Assembly: GCA_016784545.1 (NCBI GenBank)
Contig: JADHUM010000013.1
Span: 1-64,000, forward strand
Origin: Candidatus Neomarinimicrobiota bacterium
GTDB lineage: Bacteria; Fidelibacterota; UBA8477; JABMPR01
Direction: 5' to 3'
Length of the DNA stretch: 64,000 nucleotides
In this document: piece after piece, positions 9,347-17,772 of the stretch
Numbering within the stretch: the stretch's first letter is position 1
How the letters are laid out: each line of letters begins with the position of its first letter
Notes under the pieces: generated by a model
The model's database searches: none
What the model saw: the letters and a program-made list of their open reading frames with translations, nothing else
What the model was told of the DNA's origin: nothing
Position numbers and translations under genes: made by a program

Positions 9347-10390
9347 ATGGATCAAAAACAACGAAGATTTGTACTTTATGCCCAGAATCGTCTCCACGCT
9401 CTTGGCAGCAAAACGGCCAATGGATTGATCCTCTTTCGTCAAGACGAAATTCAGGTAATTGTTGATGCCAGCAAAGCAGGTTTAACAGCTCAGGATGTGC
9501 TGGGCTATGGTGGTGCTATCCCAATTGTGGCCCATATTTCTGAAGCCATGGCGTATAAGCCGGATACCATGGCAATTGGTATCGCTCCCATTGGAGGAGC
9601 AGTTAATCCTGAGTGGATACCTGAAATTAAGATTGCCCTGGAAGCAGGATTAAAGGTTTGGGCTGGTTTACATCAATTTCTTGCTGACATTGATGAACTG
9701 AAAGACTTCCAGCATCTCATTTGGGATGTTCGTAGACCCCCAACAGGTTTAAAGGTTGCCCAAGGGCATTGGCGCCAGAGGAAGTCAAAAGTAATCCTCA
9801 CCATTGGATCAGATTCCAATGTGGGAAAAATGACCACGGCCCTGACGCTTCAAAATCAATTAAAGAAAATTGGTCTGAATTCCATATTCATAGGTACCGG
9901 TCAAACCGGTATGATGATATCAGGTCGCGGGATCGCTGTGGATGCCGTCATATCTGATTTCGTGAATGGTGCTATCGAAGCTGAGATTGATAAAGTCGAT
10001 GGCCAGGCACCACTTATTATTGTTGAGGGGCAGGGAGCCGTAACCCACCAGGGCTATAGCGGTGTCACAATGGGCTTGATCCACGGTGCCATGCCCGATG
10101 CATTTGTCCTTGCTCACCAACCCAGTCGTCTACATGATGATTATGATCATCCCTTGCCAGACATTGGCTATGTGATAGACCTCCATGAAACATTGATGCG
10201 TCCTTTTAAACCTTCAAAAGTGCTGGGTATCAACCTGTACTCCAAAGACTTGAGCAGTGAGGATAGCCAAAAAGCATGTGAACGTATTTATGAAGAAACT
10301 GGCTTGCCAGTGGAGGACATGGTGAGAGCACCCAAACGAATCGTTGCAGAAAAAGTACTTCGAGATCTTTTCCCCGAAAAGCATCTCTAG
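9347..10390 (+). CDS. DUF1611 family protein, DgcN-like (possible D-glutamate N-acetyltransferase)
   Basis: About 347 residues. The N-terminal half (KTANGLILFRQDEIQVIVD, then IGIAPIGGAVNPEW) and the C-terminal half with a P-loop-like GSDSNVGKMTTAL, then FIGTGQTGMM and VEGQGAVTHQGYSG, follow the DUF1611 family layout. From family knowledge, DUF1611 proteins named DgcN N-acetylate D-glutamate and work with DgcA, an enolase-superfamily racemase of N-acetyl-D-glutamate. The next gene encodes such a protein, so that reading is attractive but inferred. I start at ATG 9347, after the hydratase stop; longer in-frame versions run through the upstream gene and lack family similarity. Confidence 0.8.
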   Translation: MDQKQRRFVLYAQNRLHALGSKTANGLILFRQDEIQVIVDASKAGLTAQDVLGYGGAIPIVAHISEAMAYKPDTMAIGIAPIGGAVNPEWIPEIKIALEAGLKVWAGLHQFLADIDELKDFQHLIWDVRRPPTGLKVAQGHWRQRKSKVILTIGSDSNVGKMTTALTLQNQLKKIGLNSIFIGTGQTGMMISGRGIAVDAVISDFVNGAIEAEIDKVDGQAPLIIVEGQGAVTHQGYSGVTMGLIHGAMPDAFVLAHQPSRLHDDYDHPLPDIGYVIDLHETLMRPFKPSKVLGINLYSKDLSSEDSQKACERIYEETGLPVEDMVRAPKRIVAEKVLRDLFPEKHL

Positions 10391-10406
10391 GAATGTGAGG
10401 AAATCT

Positions 10407-11426
10407 ATGACCTTGTCTCTTACGTGGTCCATCCAACGGATTACAACCAAATTTGAATTCAAAATCGCCAGGAGTGCTGAAAGCTACTATGATGTTGTCA
10501 TCCTGGAATTGAGCGATGGTGAGTTCACAGGTTTTGGAGAAGCAGCCCCTTCCAAACGATATGAAAAAGGTTCTGGGGCAGTAATGGAAATGCTGGCAGC
10601 CCAAAACAATCAGATTCTAGAACTACCCATTGATGATGCCGAAAGTCGTCAGGACCAATTGGAGCGTATGTTTCCTGAGAGTTATTCTCTTCAGGCAGCT
10701 CTGGATACAGCCTTTTGGGATTTATATGGGCAACGCCAGGGAGAGCCTCTCTGGAAAATCTTTGGTGCCACACCGGAGCTGGTTACGTCTTCTTATACCA
10801 TTGGTATATCAGATCTCAGCATTATCCCAGATAAAATTGCAGAGGCTAATGATTATCCGATTCTCAAGATAAAATTGGGTACAGATTATGACCATGATAT
10901 CATGCGAGCAATCCGAACCCAAACAGATAAGATCCTCAGAGTGGATGTTAATGAAGGTTGGAAAACCCTGGATGATGCCAAGCGGGGGGCTGAATGGCTG
11001 GCTGAGGAAAATGTGGAGTTTCTCGAACAACCCATGCCTTCGAATCAACTGGATGACATCGCTAAATTGAGAGAGTTCTCACCCCTGCCTCTGGTGGCAG
11101 ATGAGAATTCTGTCCGCCCCCAGGACATCCCTGGTCTCGTAGGTGCCTATGATGGTATTAATATCAAGTTGATGAAGTGTGGTGGTTTAACCAATGGGCT
11201 GAAAATGGTAAAACTGGCTCACAAATATGAATTTGACATCATGTTGGGCTGTATGGTGGAAACTTCTGTGGGAATATCAGCCATGTCACAGCTGGGATCT
11301 TTTGCACGCTGGTTAGACCTGGATGGCAATGTGTTGCTGGCCGAAGATCCATATAGTGGTGTAGGAAATCACGCCGGGAAAATTCTCTTGCTTGATAAAC
11401 CTGGTTTGGGAATTGTGAAAAGATAG
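10407..11426 (+). CDS. Dipeptide epimerase family protein (L-Ala-D/L-Glu epimerase or DgcA-like)
   Basis: Enolase-superfamily enzyme of about 339 residues. The catalytic lysine is in LKIKLG, the metal ligands in DVNEGW, EQPM and ADENS, and the second lysine in NIKLMKCGG. The DLDGNVLL block is like the DxD region that holds substrate in Ala-Glu epimerases. Two roles are possible: epimerising L-Ala-D-Glu from murein peptides, or racemising N-acetyl-D-glutamate as DgcA does with the DUF1611 protein. The upstream DUF1611 gene favours the second; dacB downstream fits either. The start ATG at 10407 has GTGAGG at 10395-10400. Confidence 0.88.
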   Translation: MTLSLTWSIQRITTKFEFKIARSAESYYDVVILELSDGEFTGFGEAAPSKRYEKGSGAVMEMLAAQNNQILELPIDDAESRQDQLERMFPESYSLQAALDTAFWDLYGQRQGEPLWKIFGATPELVTSSYTIGISDLSIIPDKIAEANDYPILKIKLGTDYDHDIMRAIRTQTDKILRVDVNEGWKTLDDAKRGAEWLAEENVEFLEQPMPSNQLDDIAKLREFSPLPLVADENSVRPQDIPGLVGAYDGINIKLMKCGGLTNGLKMVKLAHKYEFDIMLGCMVETSVGISAMSQLGSFARWLDLDGNVLLAEDPYSGVGNHAGKILLLDKPGLGIVKR

Positions 11427-11477
11427 ACAGGGTATATTTTATTTATATGATTGAACACAATCCATCAGGAGCTTAAT

Positions 11478-12992
11478 GTGAAATACTCGCCCCAACTACT
11501 CATACTCATTGTTGTCGTCATCTTTACGACTGGTTGCACAACATGGTCCCCCAATGCCACGGCGCTTCCAAAGCATCAATTTCTGCGTAGTGCCCAACAG
11601 CAAGCTGCTTACGAGATAGATACCCTCCTGAATCATGCACCGACTGATATGGGTTGGTGGGGAGTAAAAATTCAATACGCCAATTCAGGCGAGGTGTTTT
11701 ATGAAAGAAATCCCGGGAAAATGTTTATGCCAGCCTCCAATCAGAAAATGTATACCACAGCAGCAGCGCTTTGTCTTCTGGGACCACAATATCGTTATGA
11801 AACGGATTTTATGACCAATGGTGACCTGGACACAAACGGTGTGTTGCATGGAGATTTAATCATACGAGGTAGCGGCGATCCATCCTGGTCATGGCGTTTT
11901 TATGATAATAATTATGATTCAGTTATGGTAAGATTTGTGGATTCACTTCAGTTTTATGGAATTACCGAGATTAAGGGTGATCTTGTAGGTGATGACAATG
12001 TCTTTGATGACCAATCCCTGGGGTATGGCTGGTCCTGGGATGATGAAACTTATTATTATGCTGCTCAGTTATCCGGACTCTCCTACAATGAAAACTATAT
12101 TGATTATACCCTCACTCCTGATTCATTGAACCTGGGAAGTCCTGTTATCATTGAATCTCATCCTCAGACAAGCTACTTGAATTTACGCAATGACCTGATC
12201 ACGGTAAGTAGTGATACTGCCACTGAGTGGACCTATGATCGTAAACGTCAGACAAACAACGCCTGGTTTGAAGGGAATTATCGTTATCAGGCAGGGGAGA
12301 CAGAAAGAGCCATCACCATTCACAATCCAACCCTTTTTACTGTAAATGTCCTTAAAGAGAGACTGGAGGATGCTGGCATCAAAGTAAGTGGATCACCGCA
12401 GGATGGAGACGATTTGACAGATTCATTGGATTACTCACAGATGCATCCAATTTTCACCTATTTGTCTCACCCCATGTCAGATATTATCTCTAAGGTAAAT
12501 CGTCCCAGCCAGAATTTTATTGCTGAAACACTCCAGAAAACGCTGGGGGCTGAATTTGGAGCCGAAGGCTCTTCCAGAGAAGGCCGTATAATTCAAATGA
12601 TGTTTTATGATTCACTTGGGATGAATGTTGAGAATTTGCGGCTACGGGATGGCTCTGGTTTATCGCGGCACAATCTTGTTTCCCCCAACACAAGTGTTTC
12701 GCTGTTGGAGATGATGTGGGAACATCCATACAGAACTTATTTTATCGAGTCACTTCCGCTTTCCGGTTTGACCGGTACCATACGCAAGCGGATGATTGGC
12801 ACAGATGCAGAGCAAAATGTGAGAGCCAAGACAGGTACAATAGGCTATGTGAGTTCTCTGTCTGGGTATGCCTGGACCCAATCTGGTGAACCCATCATAT
12901 TTTCCATTATGGCAAATCATTTTACCATCCCCACAAGCCAAGTGAGGGCTATTCAGGATCAGATTGCCATTATCCTCTCAGAGATGGAGTAA
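11478..12992 (+). CDS. dacB: D-alanyl-D-alanine carboxypeptidase/endopeptidase, PBP4 (DacB) family, predicted lipoprotein
   Basis: Penicillin-binding protein of the S13 family, which trims or cleaves peptidoglycan peptides in the periplasm. The catalytic SxxK is in PASNQKMYTTAAAL, the SGLSRHN region follows later, and KTG is in RAKTGTIGYV. A hydrophobic N-terminus ends in a lipobox (FTTGC), so it is probably lipid-anchored rather than free as in E. coli. I choose GTG 11478, which has AGGAG at 11467-11471, over an in-frame TTG at 11451; this gives 504 residues. Its place after the DgcN/DgcA-like pair suggests a link to wall-peptide turnover. Confidence 0.92.
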   Translation: MKYSPQLLILIVVVIFTTGCTTWSPNATALPKHQFLRSAQQQAAYEIDTLLNHAPTDMGWWGVKIQYANSGEVFYERNPGKMFMPASNQKMYTTAAALCLLGPQYRYETDFMTNGDLDTNGVLHGDLIIRGSGDPSWSWRFYDNNYDSVMVRFVDSLQFYGITEIKGDLVGDDNVFDDQSLGYGWSWDDETYYYAAQLSGLSYNENYIDYTLTPDSLNLGSPVIIESHPQTSYLNLRNDLITVSSDTATEWTYDRKRQTNNAWFEGNYRYQAGETERAITIHNPTLFTVNVLKERLEDAGIKVSGSPQDGDDLTDSLDYSQMHPIFTYLSHPMSDIISKVNRPSQNFIAETLQKTLGAEFGAEGSSREGRIIQMMFYDSLGMNVENLRLRDGSGLSRHNLVSPNTSVSLLEMMWEHPYRTYFIESLPLSGLTGTIRKRMIGTDAEQNVRAKTGTIGYVSSLSGYAWTQSGEPIIFSIMANHFTIPTSQVRAIQDQIAIILSEME

Positions 12993-12996
12993 TCGC

Positions 12997-13401
12997 ATGA
13001 AAGTGACCAGGATCAGCCACATTGCCATTGCAGGAGATAACCCAGAACAGACCAGGATTCTATATGAGGACATTCTGGGCCTTAATTCTGGAGGGTCAGA
13101 AGTCGTTCAGCAGGAGGGTGTCACCACTCATTTTTATAAGGCTGGCGAATCAAGCATAGAATTATTGGAGCCATTCTCCACAGAAACTCCTGTTGGCAAG
13201 TTTTTAGCGAAGCGGGGACCAGGGTTGCATCATATCGCATTGGAGGTGGAAGGGCTGGATGGCTATGTCGTCAAGCTGAAGGAAGCCGGTATTGTACTCC
13301 TCAGCGAAGCACCCAGTCTGGGTGCCCATGATATGCGTATCATCTTTATACATCCCAAATCAGCTGGTGGTGTCCTCATAGAGCTTTGTGAAAAGAGCTA
13401 G
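12997..13401 (+). CDS. mce: Methylmalonyl-CoA epimerase
   Basis: Vicinal-oxygen-chelate protein of 134 residues that interconverts R- and S-methylmalonyl-CoA between propionyl-CoA and succinyl-CoA. Metal-ligand positions are visible in ISHIAIAG (His), LHHIALEV (His) and LIELCE (Glu), with the usual FYKAGESSIELLEP block. The ATG at 12997 lies four bases after dacB; an in-frame upstream start inside dacB is unlikely. The mutase and carboxylase partners are not in the window. Confidence 0.9.
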   Translation: MKVTRISHIAIAGDNPEQTRILYEDILGLNSGGSEVVQQEGVTTHFYKAGESSIELLEPFSTETPVGKFLAKRGPGLHHIALEVEGLDGYVVKLKEAGIVLLSEAPSLGAHDMRIIFIHPKSAGGVLIELCEKS

Positions 13402-13447
13402 CACTAATACACCTCGCTTTCTTCAAGCTTCATTTTAGATTTTCACC

Positions 13448-15274
13448 ATGAGTACAACTGAAGCCCCCTATAAGGCCAAACTTAAAGATTTGCCAACCCA
13501 GCCAGGGGTTTACTTCTACTATGACAAGAATGGTAAGATCATATATATTGGAAAAGCCAAAGTATTAAAAAACCGTGTAAAATCATACTTCACTGGAACG
13601 CCGGATAGCCCCAAAACTGCCCGTCTGATTGCTCGTATCTGGGATCTTCAGACGCTGGTGACTCGCACTGAAGTTGAGGCTTTGCTTACTGAAGCAAATC
13701 TGATCAAACAACACCGTCCCCGTTTCAATATCGACTTACGGGATGATAAGACCTTTCCCTATATCCGCATCACCAATGAAGATTACCCCCAGGTATTTGT
13801 CGCCCGTACCATTGTGAAGGATGGGTCTATCTATTATGGTCCCTATACCAATGTCAAGGGGCTTCGCGCTGCTTTAGCTGTTATCAAGCGCATCTTTACC
13901 ATCCGTAGTTGCAGTTATCGCATGGATGATGAATCTGTGGCTGCAAAAAAAGTACAATTGTGTCTGGACTATCACATCGGCAAATGTGATGGCCCCTGTC
14001 AGGGTCTGATTTCAAAGAATGAGTATGCTGAAATGATCCACCGTGTTGAGGACTTCCTTAAAGGAAGGACTGACAATGTGGATACCTACCTCTCAGATAA
14101 GATGCAGCACGCTGCTGAACATCAGGAGTATGAACACGCTGCCATACATAGAGATCAACTGGAAGCGGTCAGATCCTATGTGAGTCGACAACGGCTGAAA
14201 ACCAGTGATTTTGAGGATAGAGATGTCCTTGGTGTAGCCAGACAGGACAATCTGACCTGTGGTATTCTGATTCGCATTCGAGCAGGCAAGCTTATTGGTA
14301 AAGAACAATTTCGATTTAGAGGAACTGAGGATGAGGACATGCCCAGCATCCTCAGCCGTATGATTACCCGTGTCTATGAAGATGCCTCATTTATCCCGCG
14401 GGAAATTTTAGTTCCTGACAAAGTCGCTGATTTGGATATGATCCATGCCTGGCTCAAAGATGTTTCAGGGGTCAAAATTTCCTTTCTTCGACCACAGAAA
14501 GGTGAGAAGAAGACCCTCCTGGATTTAGCAGAACGCAATGCCGAGCTCGTTCTGAAAGATTGGGCGTTGGAACAAGCCCAACGGGTAGAAATTGTTCCAA
14601 AAATGGTTCGATCTCTTCAGGAGGACCTCAACCTCCCTGCACCGCCGCGACGAATTGAAGGCTTTGATATTTCCCATCTAGGTGGGACTGAAACCGTCGC
14701 TTCTCTGGTCTGTTTTGTTGATGGAAAACCCGCTAAACGTGAATATCGCAAATTTCAGATCAAAACTGTAGATGGTATCGATGATTTTACCAGTATGAAA
14801 GAAGTCATTCATCGGCGATATACGAGGGTAAAAGCTGAAGGTCTCTCAGAACCCGATCTAATTCTAATTGATGGGGGTAAGGGGCAGCTCAGTGCGGCTA
14901 TTGGAGCACTTGAGAGGATTGGCATGTCTCATATACCCATTCTTGGCCTTGCCAAACGTCTTGAGGAAGTTTTTCTACCAGGTGAATCAAATTCACTGGG
15001 AATACCTAAAACCAGTGGCTCCATCATACTACTTCGACGGATTAGAGATGAAGCTCATCGTTTTGCCATTACCTTTCAGAGAAAACGGAGAGGGAAAGCC
15101 ATGGTACACTCTGCCCTTGACGATATTGAAGGCATCGGCCAATCCCGGCGTATAGCGTTGATAAATTATTTCCGATCTTTAAAAAATATAAAAAATGCCA
15201 GCATAGAGGAAATTGCCCATGTTCCAGGGATTTCACTCACCATGGCGACAAGAATAAAAGAAGGACTCAGCTGA
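13448..15274 (+). CDS. uvrC: Excinuclease ABC subunit C
   Basis: Nucleotide excision repair nuclease that makes both incisions with UvrB. The GIY-YIG domain opens the protein (GVYFYYDKNG, then IIYIGKAK), followed by the VEALLTEANLIKQHRPRFN stretch, a UVR region near residues 210-245, the RNase H-like 5' nuclease (EGFDISHLGG, LILIDGGKGQL) and a C-terminal helix-hairpin-helix (DDIEGIGQSRR, HVPGIS). The 608 residues are full length. The stop overlaps the next start (TGATG). Confidence 0.97.
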   Translation: MSTTEAPYKAKLKDLPTQPGVYFYYDKNGKIIYIGKAKVLKNRVKSYFTGTPDSPKTARLIARIWDLQTLVTRTEVEALLTEANLIKQHRPRFNIDLRDDKTFPYIRITNEDYPQVFVARTIVKDGSIYYGPYTNVKGLRAALAVIKRIFTIRSCSYRMDDESVAAKKVQLCLDYHIGKCDGPCQGLISKNEYAEMIHRVEDFLKGRTDNVDTYLSDKMQHAAEHQEYEHAAIHRDQLEAVRSYVSRQRLKTSDFEDRDVLGVARQDNLTCGILIRIRAGKLIGKEQFRFRGTEDEDMPSILSRMITRVYEDASFIPREILVPDKVADLDMIHAWLKDVSGVKISFLRPQKGEKKTLLDLAERNAELVLKDWALEQAQRVEIVPKMVRSLQEDLNLPAPPRRIEGFDISHLGGTETVASLVCFVDGKPAKREYRKFQIKTVDGIDDFTSMKEVIHRRYTRVKAEGLSEPDLILIDGGKGQLSAAIGALERIGMSHIPILGLAKRLEEVFLPGESNSLGIPKTSGSIILLRRIRDEAHRFAITFQRKRRGKAMVHSALDDIEGIGQSRRIALINYFRSLKNIKNASIEEIAHVPGISLTMATRIKEGLS

Positions 15275-15906
15275 TGGTCTTTGATTTTACTGAGAAGGAA
15301 AAAGGAATACAGCCACGTACAATTTGGTGCTTGGGTAGAAATTATGCTAAGCATGCAGAGGAACTTGGCAATGCCGTTGAGGCCAGACCCCTGGTTTTTC
15401 AGAAAGGGCTTAATGCCCTGGTGCCTATGCAAAGAACACAAACTCTGTTTCCTGGACATGGTGACGTACACTATGAAACCGAAATTGTTGCCCTCATGGA
15501 CAGGAACGATAGCGGATCATTTATTGCCGCCATTGGACTGGGTCTTGATCTTACCCTCCGTGATCTTCAAAATGAGCTAAAAGCTGAGGGGAAACCCTGG
15601 ACATTGGCTAAATCATTTGATGGAGCAGCTATAGTCAGCCGATTTATATCCACAAACGAAATACCATCCCTGAATCAAATACGTTTTACCATGCTCCTGA
15701 ACGGGGAAATCAGGCAACGTGGAGATAGCAGCCAGATGATTCTCCCCTTTGAAAAGATTCCTGCCTACCTGGAGGAATTTACTGACTTGCAACCCGGCGA
15801 TATTATCTTCACCGGAACGCCTGAAGGTGTGGGTGTCCTGAAATCTGGAGATGAAGTGAGTTTGGATTTAGCAGGTCATCACATGGGAACCATTAGATTT
15901 AATTGA
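15274..15906 (+). CDS. Fumarylacetoacetate hydrolase family protein
   Basis: A 210-residue member of the FAH fold, which uses a divalent metal to cleave or decarboxylate 2,4-dioxo acids or similar substrates. Metal ligands are expected in VHYETEIVAL and the following acidic positions, and the conserved DIIFTGTPEGVG block is present. Short members of this length include acylpyruvases and oxaloacetate decarboxylases; the sequence alone does not choose between them. It is the last gene of the first co-directional block, sharing a base with the uvrC stop. Confidence 0.85.
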   Translation: MVFDFTEKEKGIQPRTIWCLGRNYAKHAEELGNAVEARPLVFQKGLNALVPMQRTQTLFPGHGDVHYETEIVALMDRNDSGSFIAAIGLGLDLTLRDLQNELKAEGKPWTLAKSFDGAAIVSRFISTNEIPSLNQIRFTMLLNGEIRQRGDSSQMILPFEKIPAYLEEFTDLQPGDIIFTGTPEGVGVLKSGDEVSLDLAGHHMGTIRFN

Positions 15907-15935
15907 TTACCAGTTCCGTTCCTCGTCATCCCGAG

Positions 15936-16022
15936 CGTCATGCTGAGCGGAGTCGAAGTGCGAGGGAGATAGTAATTTCTCAATCCCGACATCTTTGCAC
16001 CTCGACTCCGCTAGGTGTGACG
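15936..16022. repeat. REP-like imperfect inverted repeat
   Basis: Two 25-base arms, 15936-15960 (starting CGTCATGCTGAGCGGAGTCG) and 15998-16022, are inverted copies of each other with four mismatches, separated by 37 bases. The arm resembles the GTCATxCTGAGC-type palindromic elements scattered through many bacterial genomes. It occupies most of the gap between the FAH gene and gltX and has no U-tract, so it is more likely a repetitive element than a terminator. Confidence 0.7.
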
Positions 16023-16068
16023 AACTTTGAGCTTGGGTTGAACCAAAAGTAGAAAGAAAAAATAATAT

Positions 16069-17652
16069 ATGGCTCCATCTCAAGTTCGTGTTCGTTTTGC
16101 TCCCAGTCCCACAGGTTATCTCCATATAGGTGGTGTCAGAACTGCCTTATTCAACTGGTTGTTTGCACGCCATCATGGCGGGAAATTCATTCTACGCGTC
16201 GATGACACGGATCAAGCCCGAAATGTCCATGAGGCCCTCCAACCTATCATGGAAGGATTCAAGTGGTTGGGCATCGATTGGGATGAAGGTCCAGGAATGG
16301 GTGGACCCCATGCACCGTACTTCCAATCCCAACGATCAGATATTTATGCTGAGGCAGTTGCCAGGTTGCTCCAAGACGGCCATGCCTACAGAGATTTCTC
16401 AAAATCGGAGGAATTTGCCGCAGAACGTCAAGTAGCGGAGAAGGAAAAGCGCCAGTTCATTTATAGTCGCACCTGGATGGCTGAAACGGATGAAGATATC
16501 AAGAAGTTTGAGGCAGAGGGTCGAGAATCCATCGTTCGTCTCAAAATGCCCCGAGAAGGCAAATGTGAATTTCACGATTTGGTCCGTGGTGATATGTCCT
16601 TCGAATGGGGCGGGGAACAAGATCACGTTATTCAGCGCACAGATGGATCCTGTCTCTATCATTTGACCAGCGTAGTGGACGATGGTGCTTTTGAAATCAG
16701 TCATGTGATCCGAGCTATCGAGCATTTACCCAATACACCCCGTCAAATATTTATTGCCCAGAGTCTTGGACTTGAATTACCCATCTATGCCCATCTACCA
16801 TTTGTGGCTGAGCCTGGAAGCTCCAATAAACTGAGCAAGCGAAAATTAGATAAATACCTGAAAAATAGAGACTTTAAGGTTCTCTATGACCACGGTGAGA
16901 AAATCGCTGAACAAATTGGATTTTCTGCATCTCCAGAAACCTTCAACCCGGTTATAGTCGATTTTTATCGGGAAATTGGTTTTCTACCTGATGCTATCGT
17001 CAACTATTTGCTTCTGCTTGGTTGGTCTCTAGACGATAAGACCGAGGATTTTTCCCGAGAAGCGATGATTCAGGAGTTTAGTCTGGATCGTATCAATAAA
17101 TCGCCTGCCAGTTTTGATCCCCAAAAACTTACCTCCTTCCAGAGTCGCTATATGTGGCGTCTTGATATGGATGAGAAGTTGGAGATGGTCCTGCCTTTTC
17201 TGGAGAAAGCCGGGCTTGTACAGGCACCTGCAGGGGCGGAAACAAGATCCAGGGTCAAAGCGATTCTTGAGGCTGCCAACGAACGGATATCATTTGCTGG
17301 GGATATCCTGGATTATGCCGAGTTTTTTCAGGCTGACGATTCGCTTGAGTATGAAGAAAATGCATTCAGGAAACGTCTTGTCAATGCTGAAGCCCAGCGT
17401 GAATTGCTGATTAAACTGCGAAGTATCTTACCTGAAGCTGAAGATTTCTCTGCTGAATACCTTGATCAATACCTCCACGCTTTTATCGAAAAGGAGGGTG
17501 TGGGAATGGGGATGATTGTCCACGCTATCCGTGTGGCGATTACAGGTAAGGCTGTCGGTTTTGGTCTTTTCGAAATTATGGCTATCATTGGAAAAGATAG
17601 CTGTCTGAATCGCATTGATCGAGCACTCCAACTGGTTGCCCAACAACAATAA
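16069..17652 (+). CDS. gltX: Glutamyl-tRNA synthetase
   Basis: Class I aminoacyl-tRNA synthetase that charges tRNA-Glu. The HIGH motif is in PSPTGYLHIGG (residues 10-20), and the KMSKS equivalent is NKLSKRKLDKY. At 527 residues it is somewhat longer than common bacterial GluRS (about 465-500). With a separate GlnRS next door it can be the discriminating type, charging only tRNA-Glu. No Shine-Dalgarno is visible before ATG 16069, only an A-rich stretch. Confidence 0.96.
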   Translation: MAPSQVRVRFAPSPTGYLHIGGVRTALFNWLFARHHGGKFILRVDDTDQARNVHEALQPIMEGFKWLGIDWDEGPGMGGPHAPYFQSQRSDIYAEAVARLLQDGHAYRDFSKSEEFAAERQVAEKEKRQFIYSRTWMAETDEDIKKFEAEGRESIVRLKMPREGKCEFHDLVRGDMSFEWGGEQDHVIQRTDGSCLYHLTSVVDDGAFEISHVIRAIEHLPNTPRQIFIAQSLGLELPIYAHLPFVAEPGSSNKLSKRKLDKYLKNRDFKVLYDHGEKIAEQIGFSASPETFNPVIVDFYREIGFLPDAIVNYLLLLGWSLDDKTEDFSREAMIQEFSLDRINKSPASFDPQKLTSFQSRYMWRLDMDEKLEMVLPFLEKAGLVQAPAGAETRSRVKAILEAANERISFAGDILDYAEFFQADDSLEYEENAFRKRLVNAEAQRELLIKLRSILPEAEDFSAEYLDQYLHAFIEKEGVGMGMIVHAIRVAITGKAVGFGLFEIMAIIGKDSCLNRIDRALQLVAQQQ

Positions 17653-17772
17653 ATCTTGCACAGGATTGAGTAAAATTCATCATGGTTATGCTATGGATGA
17701 AAATGTATGTTATTTGCTGATTAGTTTTTTGGACCAAGCCCTGTAAAATCAGGCCACAGATATGAGGATAGT

